Origin: Actinomycetes bacterium | Lineage (GTDB): Bacteria; Actinomycetota; Actinomycetes; Propionibacteriales; Propionibacteriaceae | Assembly: GCA_021781735.1 (NCBI GenBank) | Contig: JAJXWF010000009.1 | Location: 1 to 40,095, forward strand | Direction of reading: 5' to 3' | DNA length: 40,095 nt | Part shown: positions 33,291-40,095 of the stretch, in pieces | How positions within the stretch are numbered: position 1 is the first letter of the stretch | Layout: each line of letters starts with the position of its first letter | Program-made: the position numbers and the translations under genes | Notes under the pieces: model-generated | Database searches by the model: none | Told to the model about the DNA's origin: nothing | The model's input: the letters and a program-made list of their open reading frames with translations, nothing else

Positions 33291-34136
33291 ATGGGGCGGG
33301 TGACACTGGGACGACGGGTGACGACCTTCGACACGGACGCCGGAACGGCCACGCCGCGCCCGGACCAGCTCAGCGTCGAGGAACCCCTCGAGATCCGCAT
33401 CCACGGCGAGCCGCTCACCGTGACCATGCGCACGCCCGGGCACGACATCGAACTCGTGCACGGATTCCTGTTCTCCGAGGGGCTGGTGCGCTCGGCGGGT
33501 GACATCTCCCTGGCTCGCTACTGCGCCGGATCGGTGCTGCTCGGCGACACCGGCGTCCCTCAGAACACCTACAACGTCGTCGACGTGACCCTCGCCCCGC
33601 ACGTCCGACCGCCATCGGAGACGGCTCGACGCGCCTTCCTCACATCGTCGGCCTGCGGCGTCTGCGGCACCGCCAGCATCGAGCAGCTGCGCCGGCGCAC
33701 CCAGTTCGACGTGGCATTGGACCCGACGGTCGTGAGCGCCCGGACCGTGGCGGGGCTTCCCGGAGCGTTGCGCGAGCACCAGCGGGCCTTCGATCGCACC
33801 GGCGGCGTGCATGCCGCCGGCTTGTTCACCGCCGCCGGCGAACCACTCGTGGTCCGCGAGGACGTGGGCCGCCACAACGCCGTCGACAAGGTCGTCGGCT
33901 GGGCGATGATGAACGCCCGGCTGCCGCTGGTGGGGTGTGTGCTGATGGTGTCGGGCCGCGCGTCGTTCGAACTCGTGCAGAAGTCCGTGATGGCCGGAAT
34001 CCCCTGCCTGGCCGCCGTGTCGGCCCCCTCATCACTCGCCGTCGAGTGCGCCGAGGACTCCGGCTCGACGCTGATCGGCTTCGTCAGGGGATCGCGGCTC
34101 AACGTCTACACGGGAGAGCATCGGGTGGTGGCCTGA
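33291..34136 (+). CDS. fdhD: Formate dehydrogenase accessory sulfurtransferase FdhD
   Basis: SVEEPLEIRIHGEPLTVTMRTPGHDIELVHGFLFSEGL, TSSACGVCGTASI, VREDVGRHNAVDKVVG. Confidence 0.94.
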   Translation: MGRVTLGRRVTTFDTDAGTATPRPDQLSVEEPLEIRIHGEPLTVTMRTPGHDIELVHGFLFSEGLVRSAGDISLARYCAGSVLLGDTGVPQNTYNVVDVTLAPHVRPPSETARRAFLTSSACGVCGTASIEQLRRRTQFDVALDPTVVSARTVAGLPGALREHQRAFDRTGGVHAAGLFTAAGEPLVVREDVGRHNAVDKVVGWAMMNARLPLVGCVLMVSGRASFELVQKSVMAGIPCLAAVSAPSSLAVECAEDSGSTLIGFVRGSRLNVYTGEHRVVA

Positions 34137-34160
34137 ACCAGCCACCCGGGCCGGCCGCAA

Positions 34161-34188
34161 CCGGACGCGGGAAGGTTCCCGCGTCCGG
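34161..34188. terminator. Bidirectional terminator candidate CCGGACGCGGGAA-GG-TTCCCGCGTCCGG
   Basis: 13-bp perfect arms, between convergent stops at 34136 and 34198. Confidence 0.75.
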
Positions 34189-34197
34189 CGGGACGAT

Positions 34198-34662
34198 TCA
34201 GCCCTCGGCCTCGGCGAGGTCGGCCAGCCGGTCGACCGAGGCCAGGAGCCGCTCGCTCGTGGTCGCCCGGGCGCGCGCGAGGCGGTGCTCGTTCTCGTCG
34301 GTGAGCCCCGACCAGTCGTAGCTGTGCGTCACCACCGTGCGGCCGTCGTCGAGCGGTTCCAGCTCCCAGCGCCACACCTGGCCGATCGGCTCCCCGCCGG
34401 GCTCCGCCGGCATCCACGCGATGCGGCGTCCCTCGGTGAACTCCACCACGTGGTTCTCACGCACCGCGCCGTTGGCGTTGTGCATGCTGAACACCTCGCC
34501 CGCCGCGTGCACCCGCTGGCCCGCGTCGGCGTGGCCGAGGTTGTCGTTGCCGTCCCACCGGGGCTGCTGGGCGGGGTCGGCGATGAACTCGAAGATCCGG
34601 GCCGCGGGCGCGGCGACGGTGCGGCTGGCGCTCACCAACCGGGGGAAATTGTCGTCGGTCAT
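34198..34662 (-). CDS. SRPBCC/polyketide cyclase-like protein
   Basis: MTDDNFPRLVSASRTVAAPAARIFEFIADPAQQPRWDGNDNL. Confidence 0.85.
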   Translation of the reverse strand: MTDDNFPRLVSASRTVAAPAARIFEFIADPAQQPRWDGNDNLGHADAGQRVHAAGEVFSMHNANGAVRENHVVEFTEGRRIAWMPAEPGGEPIGQVWRWELEPLDDGRTVVTHSYDWSGLTDENEHRLARARATTSERLLASVDRLADLAEAEG

Positions 34663-34795
34663 GACGCCATCCAAGCACGCGCGGGCAAACCCCCCGGGGT
34701 TGTCCGCGGGACACGACCGGCAGAGCGCCAGGACATCCGGCGCCCCCATCGTCTCCAGTGGCGACGCGCGCGCTGGGCCCGCCATAGTGTGAGCC

Positions 34796-35107
34796 ATGGC
34801 TCGGGTCGTCATCGACCCCCTGGTGCTCCTGCGGATCGCCCGCGACGCGATGCCCGTCGACCCCGCACATCAGCTCGTGGCTCCCAACCCGTTGAGGTCG
34901 GAGGCGTTGGCCCTGCTGTTGGGCGAGGTGACGGCCGGCCGTCTCGACGATCGCGACGCCGAGCAGCTGCACGCGAGGATGACCGGACTGAGGATCCGGC
35001 TGTTGGGTGATCGCGTAACGCGAGCGACGGCCTGGCCCCTGGCCCGCGATCACGGGTGGCCCGACCTCCATGACGCCGAATACCTGGCGATCACCAGCCT
35101 GGCCTGA
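34796..35107 (+). CDS. PIN-domain-like protein, probably truncated
   Basis: MARVVIDPLVLLRIARDAM...APNPLRSEALALLLGEV...GLRIRLLGDRVTRATAWPLARDHGWPDLHDAEYLAITSLA; PIN-like residues IVTLAGIDALLTRDG continue in another frame to 35172. Confidence 0.6.
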   Translation: MARVVIDPLVLLRIARDAMPVDPAHQLVAPNPLRSEALALLLGEVTAGRLDDRDAEQLHARMTGLRIRLLGDRVTRATAWPLARDHGWPDLHDAEYLAITSLA

Positions 35108-35238
35108 TCCGCAGGGGGACCGGAATCGTCACGCTGGCAGGGATCGACGCCCTCCTGACCCGCGACGGCTGACGCCGGCGCGCGTCGGTTCGCCAGCCCG
35201 GCGAGCCTCCGGAAGGACGACGCGACTAGAGTCGCCCG

Positions 35239-36609
35239 GTGCGCAGGTTCTGGGCGGTCGTCGTGCCGCAATGGGCCGACCACAACCTCCGGGTGATCCT
35301 GCTGTCTCGGATCGCCATGAGCGTCGGCCGGGCGGTGTCATCCGTCGTCACCGCGCTCTACCTCGCCCAGATCGGCTTCAGCGCGGTGCGGATCGGCGCG
35401 CTGTTCGTGGCGGTCACCGTGGCCTCGGCGCTCATGAGCTCGGCGATCGGCCTGCTCGCCGACAGATGGGGACGCCGACCCTTCCTCATCGTGGTGCCGC
35501 TCATCGCAGCCGGCTCCGCGGTGGCCTTCGCGACCACCCGGATCACGGTCGTGCTGTTCCTCGCCGCGGCACTGGGATCGTTCGGCCGTGGTTCGGGCGC
35601 CGGCGCCGGCAACGTCGGCCCGTACCAGCCGGCCGAGTCGGCCCTGATCGCCGAGACCGTTCGCGCCGACCGGCGGGCCGCCGCATTCGCCCGGCTGTCG
35701 TTCGTCTCGAGCATCGGCGCGCTGCTCGGAGGGCTGGCTGCCATGGTCGTGCGGAGCACCCCCCACATGACGCCCGCCGAGGCCACGGCCGCCTACCGGC
35801 CGGCATTCCTCATCGCCGCCGTCCTCGCCGCCCTCGCCGGACTGCTGGGCCTGTGGCTCCGCGAGCCCGCACGGCGCCCCCGCACCGCCGGCGAGCGGCG
35901 TCCCCGAGTGCGGTGGCCGCGACGCTCGTGGCCCGCCCTGTGGCGGTTCTGGGTGACCAACGCCACGAACGGTGCCGGGATCGGGCTGTTCGGGCCGTTC
36001 GTCAGCTACTGGTTCTTCCGCCGCTACGGCGCCACCCCCGCCACGATCGGCCTGCTGTTCGCCCTGGTCAACATCGCCTCGCTGGCGCCGACGCTGGCAG
36101 CATCACGGGTGGCCCGCCGGCTCGGCACGGTGCGGGCCATCGTGGTCGTCCGGATCATCGGCGCCGCGCTGCTCGTGCCGATGGTGCTCGCTCCGACATT
36201 CTGGCTCGCCGGGGTCGTCTACATCGCCCGGATGATGGTGCAGCGGATCGGGCTGCCGCTGCGTCAGTCGTTCACCCAGGACATGGCCGACCCGCAGGAG
36301 CGTGCGAGCGTCGCCGCCCTGTCGAACCTGCCCGCCCAGGGGACGATGGCCGCGGGCCAGGCGGTCGGGGGCTGGCTGTTCGACCAGGTCGACCTCGCCG
36401 CGCCGTTCCTGATGGCCGCCGTGTTCCAACTCGCCAACGCGGTGCTCTACTGGGCGCTGTTCTCGCTGCGTCCTCCCCGGCCCTTGGAGCCACCGGACGC
36501 CGGCCCGACCCCGGTGCCGCCGAGCCACGAATCCGCGACGGACATCGTGGTCCCTCCCATGCCGAGGCGATCCCGGGCGGCGCACCGCGCCCGTCGCTCG
36601 ACCCTCTGA
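35239..36609 (+). CDS. MFS transporter
   Basis: 456 aa, many TM segments, GLLADRWGRRPFLIV motif A; TAGAGT-N6-GTG. Confidence 0.92.
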   Translation: MRRFWAVVVPQWADHNLRVILLSRIAMSVGRAVSSVVTALYLAQIGFSAVRIGALFVAVTVASALMSSAIGLLADRWGRRPFLIVVPLIAAGSAVAFATTRITVVLFLAAALGSFGRGSGAGAGNVGPYQPAESALIAETVRADRRAAAFARLSFVSSIGALLGGLAAMVVRSTPHMTPAEATAAYRPAFLIAAVLAALAGLLGLWLREPARRPRTAGERRPRVRWPRRSWPALWRFWVTNATNGAGIGLFGPFVSYWFFRRYGATPATIGLLFALVNIASLAPTLAASRVARRLGTVRAIVVVRIIGAALLVPMVLAPTFWLAGVVYIARMMVQRIGLPLRQSFTQDMADPQERASVAALSNLPAQGTMAAGQAVGGWLFDQVDLAAPFLMAAVFQLANAVLYWALFSLRPPRPLEPPDAGPTPVPPSHESATDIVVPPMPRRSRAAHRARRSTL

Positions 36610-36710
36610 CAAGTGCGCTCAGGCGTGGTTCAGCCGGGTCTTGGCGCGCGGTGCTAGGTTCCGTGGCGAAGTGTCAGCCTGAACCAGGATCCGTGAGGAG
36701 TGACCAGCTC

Positions 36711-37919
36711 GTGGCAACCATGCAGTCGACCCGGCCGGCCCGGCGCGCGATGCCCCCACGGCGGCTGCCCCTGTGGCAACGCATGTGGCGGCGGCGCTGG
36801 GTTCGCGGCGCCCTGGCAGCGTGCGCTGTCGTGCTCGTCTGGCTCACCTGGTCGGTGGGCTCCTACCTCACCGCCCCGGGCGGCGACTCGGTCGCGGCCC
36901 GGCTCGCTGAATGGGCGCGCGACCACGGCTTCGCCCCGGTCGTGGTGACGCTCGAGAAGTGGCAGTACGACCTTCATCCCCCCAAGGTGGGCGGCGCGCC
37001 GCCCCCCATCTCTGCCCCCTCCGTGGCCCAGTCCGTCGCGCCGTCGACCTCCCAGCAGCAGGCACAGAAGGCGAGTGCCCAGGCCCTCACCATCGCCATG
37101 CGGCCCCCGATGACCACTCCCGTCCAGCCGGCGCTGCCGCACGAGGGCCAGTGGACCACCCTGGTCCAGGTGAAGGGCCAGCCGGCGGTCCAGGCTGCCT
37201 ACGTACGGCCCGACGCGAGCCACACCTCCTACCTCACCGGCGTGGTGTGGCTGAGCCACAAGTTGTTGAAGTTCAACCTGCACCCCGGTTTCAGCCAGCC
37301 AGGCGGAACGTGGACGGTGCCCGACTGGATCCCGCCGAGCCAGCGTCGCGGACTCGTTGCCACCTGGAACGGCGCCTTCAAGCTCGCAGACGCCCACGGA
37401 GGCTTCTACCTCGACGGGAAGACCGCGGGTACCCTGACGAGCGGCGCGGCCTCGGAGGTGTTCTACAAGGACGGCTCGATGACGATCGGCTCGTGGAACA
37501 AGGAGGTGCACATGGCCTCCAACGTGGTCGGCGTGCGCCAGAACCTCACGCTGCTCATCGACAACGGGAAGATCGCCCCGAACATCGACTCCGATCCGCA
37601 GATCAACTGGGGCCTCACGCTCGGGGGCCGCTATTACATCTTCCGCTCGGGCGTCGGTATCACCGCCCAAGGTGACCTGGTCTACGCGTCCGGCGACGCG
37701 TTGTCGGCTGGCACCCTGGCGGACATCCTCAAGCGCGCCGGAGCGGTGCGGGCGATGGAACTCGACATCAACCCCGCGTGGGTGTCGTTCATGAGCTACC
37801 AGGCGGGCAACAACCCGAACAACCCGACGCCCCAGCTGCTGCTGCACGACTACCAGCGTCCGGCCGACCGCTATTACACGACCACCTCGCGCGACTTCGT
37901 CAGCGTCTACGCCCGGTGA
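36711..37919 (+). CDS. Phosphodiester glycosidase (NAGPA) domain protein with N-terminal TM anchor
   Basis: GTG start after GAGGAG; N-terminal hydrophobic segment; ATWNGAFKLADAHGGFYLDG, RAMELDINPAWVSFMSY. Confidence 0.85.
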   Translation: MATMQSTRPARRAMPPRRLPLWQRMWRRRWVRGALAACAVVLVWLTWSVGSYLTAPGGDSVAARLAEWARDHGFAPVVVTLEKWQYDLHPPKVGGAPPPISAPSVAQSVAPSTSQQQAQKASAQALTIAMRPPMTTPVQPALPHEGQWTTLVQVKGQPAVQAAYVRPDASHTSYLTGVVWLSHKLLKFNLHPGFSQPGGTWTVPDWIPPSQRRGLVATWNGAFKLADAHGGFYLDGKTAGTLTSGAASEVFYKDGSMTIGSWNKEVHMASNVVGVRQNLTLLIDNGKIAPNIDSDPQINWGLTLGGRYYIFRSGVGITAQGDLVYASGDALSAGTLADILKRAGAVRAMELDINPAWVSFMSYQAGNNPNNPTPQLLLHDYQRPADRYYTTTSRDFVSVYAR

Positions 37920-37968
37920 ATGCCGATCCGCTGGTGACGGCGACCACGGGGTCGATACGCTGACCGGC

Positions 37969-39339
37969 GTGCCAACACACCAGCAGACCGTCCGCGGACC
38001 GCGCCACGTCGAGTTGAGCGGGTGGGGCCGTACCGCACCCTCGGTTGCGGAGGTCGACGAGGTCACCACCGACGCGCGGATCGCCGAACGCGTGCGCGAC
38101 GCCGGACCAAGGGGTGTCCTGGCTCGAGGGCTGGGTCGCAGCTACGGGGACGCCGCCCAGAACGGCGGCGGCGTCGTGCTCGACATGACAGGTCGGCGCG
38201 CCGTGGTGAGCGTCGACCAGGCCACCGGGGTGGTCGAGGCGCAGGCGGGGGTCAGCATCGACCAGTTGATCCGCGAGTTGCTGCCCCACGGCTGGTTCGT
38301 CCCCGTCACCCCCGGCACCCGGCAGGTCACCGTGGGCGGGGCGATCGCGTCCGACGTGCACGGCAAGAACCATCACACGCACGGCAGCTTCGGGCATCAT
38401 GTCGAGGCGCTGACACTGCTCACCGCCGACGGCGTCATCCGCCGGCTCGGGCCCGACGATCCCCTGTTCTGGGCCACCGTCGGCGGCATGGGGCTCACCG
38501 GGGTCATCCTGCGGGCAGCCATCAGGATGACCCGGGTCGAGACGTCGACGGTCCTGGTCGACACGTGGCGGTGTCCCGATCTCGACTCGGTGCTCGCCGA
38601 GATGGCCGACGACGACCGGTACGACTATTCGGTGGCCTGGATCGACTCCCTCGCCCGCGGCGCCAGCCTCGGCCGGTCGGTGCTCACTCGTGGCCGGTTC
38701 GCCACCGTCGACGAACTCCCCGCCGCCCGGCGCAGCCGGCCGCTGTCGTTCTCGGCCTCGACCCGGGTCACGGCCCCCCCGATCGTGCCCGGCGGACTGC
38801 TCAACCGATGGAGCGTCGCCGCCTTCAACGAGGTGTGGTACCGCAAGGCGCCCAAGCGCCGCGAGGGCGAGGCGCAGTCGGTCGGCACGTTCTTCCACCC
38901 CCTCGACGGCGTCGCCGAATGGAACCGCATCTACGGTCCTCGGGGTCTGCTGCAGTACCAGGTGCTCGTCCCGCTCGATGCGTCCGACATCATCCGCGAG
39001 GTCGCCGAGACGTTCAGCAGCAACGGCCTGTCGTCGTTCCTGTCGGTGCTCAAGAAGATGGGCCCCGGCAACCCGGGCCACCTGTCGTTCCCCCGCCCCG
39101 GCTGGACGCTGGCCCTGGATGTGCCGGCCGGCGATCCCGCGGTGGGCCGGCTGCTCGACCGGCTCGACGAGTCCGTGATCGCGGCGGGCGGCAGGTCCTA
39201 CTTCGCCAAGGACGCCCGCATGCGACCCGAGACCGCCCACGCGATGTATCCCCGGCTCGCCGAGTGGAACGGGGTCCGCGGCGACGTCGACCCCGACGGG
39301 GTGTTCATGTCCGATCTCGCCCGGAGGCTGCAGCTGTGA
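37969..39339 (+). CDS. dprE1: Decaprenylphosphoryl-beta-D-ribose oxidase
   Basis: ELSGWGRTAPS, LARGLGRSYGDAAQNGGG, GGAIASDVHGKNHHTHGSFG; TACGCT-N7-GTG. Confidence 0.93.
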   Translation: MPTHQQTVRGPRHVELSGWGRTAPSVAEVDEVTTDARIAERVRDAGPRGVLARGLGRSYGDAAQNGGGVVLDMTGRRAVVSVDQATGVVEAQAGVSIDQLIRELLPHGWFVPVTPGTRQVTVGGAIASDVHGKNHHTHGSFGHHVEALTLLTADGVIRRLGPDDPLFWATVGGMGLTGVILRAAIRMTRVETSTVLVDTWRCPDLDSVLAEMADDDRYDYSVAWIDSLARGASLGRSVLTRGRFATVDELPAARRSRPLSFSASTRVTAPPIVPGGLLNRWSVAAFNEVWYRKAPKRREGEAQSVGTFFHPLDGVAEWNRIYGPRGLLQYQVLVPLDASDIIREVAETFSSNGLSSFLSVLKKMGPGNPGHLSFPRPGWTLALDVPAGDPAVGRLLDRLDESVIAAGGRSYFAKDARMRPETAHAMYPRLAEWNGVRGDVDPDGVFMSDLARRLQL

Positions 39340-40095
39340 AGGATGCCAACAATCTTCCCCAACGCGTCGTGCTGGTCGGTGGCACCTCGGCGATCGCCCT
39401 CGCGACCGTGCATCGCTGGCTCGACCGCCGTGCCGACCTCGAGGTCGTCCTGGCCGCACGCCCTTCCCCGGCCCGCGGAGCGGCCGCCGACGGGCTGCGC
39501 CACGCCGGAGCCCGGGTGACCGAGGCCGACCTCGACCTCGCCGATGCCGACACCGCCCGGGTGCAGCTCGGGGCTGTGTTCGACGGCGGTGACGACATCG
39601 ACGTCGTGCTGGTGGCCGCCGGCGTCCTCGGCGACCAGGAGGCCGCCTGGCAGGACGTCGACGCCGCCCTGCGGCTCGGCCAGGTCAACTACACCGGGGC
39701 CGTGCTCGCCGGCGTCGTCGCCGCGCAACGGCTGCGCCGGCAGGGTCACGGGGCGCTGGTGCTGCTGTCGTCGGTGGCAGGAGAGCGCGTCCGGCGGTCG
39801 AACTTCGCCTACGGCGCGAGCAAGGCGGGGGCCGACGCGTTCTACCTCGGCCTGGCCGAAGCCGTGCGCGGCGACGGGGTGCAGGTGATGGTCGTACGGC
39901 CGGGCTTCGTGCGGACGCCGATGACCCACGGCCTCAGCGAGGCGCCCCTGGCGCAGGACCCGTCGCAGGTGGCGGCCGCCATCATCGACGGCCTGGCGGC
40001 CCACCAGCGGATCGTGTGGAGCCCGTCGGCGATGCGGTGGGTGATGTCCGCGCTGCGGCACGTCCCTTACCCGCTGTTCCGCAGGCTGCCCATCT
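39336..40095 (+). CDS. dprE2: Decaprenylphospho-beta-D-erythro-pentofuranosid-2-ulose 2-reductase, 3' truncated by window end
   Basis: SDR fold: VVLVGGTSAIALATV, YGASKAGADAF, VVRPGFVRTPMTHG; GTGA overlap with dprE1. Confidence 0.92.
   Translation, partial: MKDANNLPQRVVLVGGTSAIALATVHRWLDRRADLEVVLAARPSPARGAAADGLRHAGARVTEADLDLADADTARVQLGAVFDGGDDIDVVLVAAGVLGDQEAAWQDVDAALRLGQVNYTGAVLAGVVAAQRLRRQGHGALVLLSSVAGERVRRSNFAYGASKAGADAFYLGLAEAVRGDGVQVMVVRPGFVRTPMTHGLSEAPLAQDPSQVAAAIIDGLAAHQRIVWSPSAMRWVMSALRHVPYPLFRRLPI

Noticed and set aside
33291-34136. FdhD as evidence of a local formate dehydrogenase locus
   Set aside because: No formate dehydrogenase or molybdopterin biosynthesis gene is adjacent in this window.
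34796-35107. PIN protein as half of a VapBC toxin-antitoxin pair
   Set aside because: No small antitoxin-like ORF directly upstream and the C-terminus appears broken.

Overview
High-GC actinobacterial chromosome segment, mostly housekeeping. The minus strand carries NDH-2, an alpha/beta hydrolase, DUF3073, a 2'-5' RNA ligase-like protein, purM-purF, a polyprenol-P-mannose synthase-like GT2, an M20 peptidase, a NUDIX protein, purL, purQ-purS-purC, adenosine deaminase, an aldo/keto reductase, a lipid kinase, ilvD, a CoA-disulfide reductase-rhodanese fusion, glycogen phosphorylase and a SRPBCC protein. The plus strand carries a NUDIX protein, a decayed DUF222/HNH (13E12-type) gene, ArsR+SRPBCC, ald, IMPase, a BadF/NagK-type kinase, a 48-aa membrane peptide, a Trp-rich membrane protein, VOC, DUF1697, a CsoR/CstR-family regulator, fdhD, a probably broken PIN protein, MFS, a phosphodiester glycosidase, and dprE1-dprE2 (dprE2 cut by the window end). 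No CRISPR, phage, transposase or obvious new operon-scale defence system was found. The most notable signals are not gene-level: (1) the 8-mer GGACGCCG occurs about 74 times on both strands by hand count (roughly 8 expected from composition), often in inverted pairs, and is absent from a 3.3 kb island around the decayed HNH gene; (2) at least 13 start codons sit 6-7 nt after a TANNNT -10 box (leaderless), including purF, purL, purC and purS; (3) a perfect ATACCCC-CT-GGGGTAT dyad overlaps the leaderless promoter of the CoA-disulfide reductase-rhodanese gene, beside a CsoR-family regulator with a CstR-type C-X28-C and no metal-binding His; (4) three local tandem arrays (31 bp, 6 bp and 28 bp units) lie in intergenic DNA. 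All counts and alignments were done by eye.
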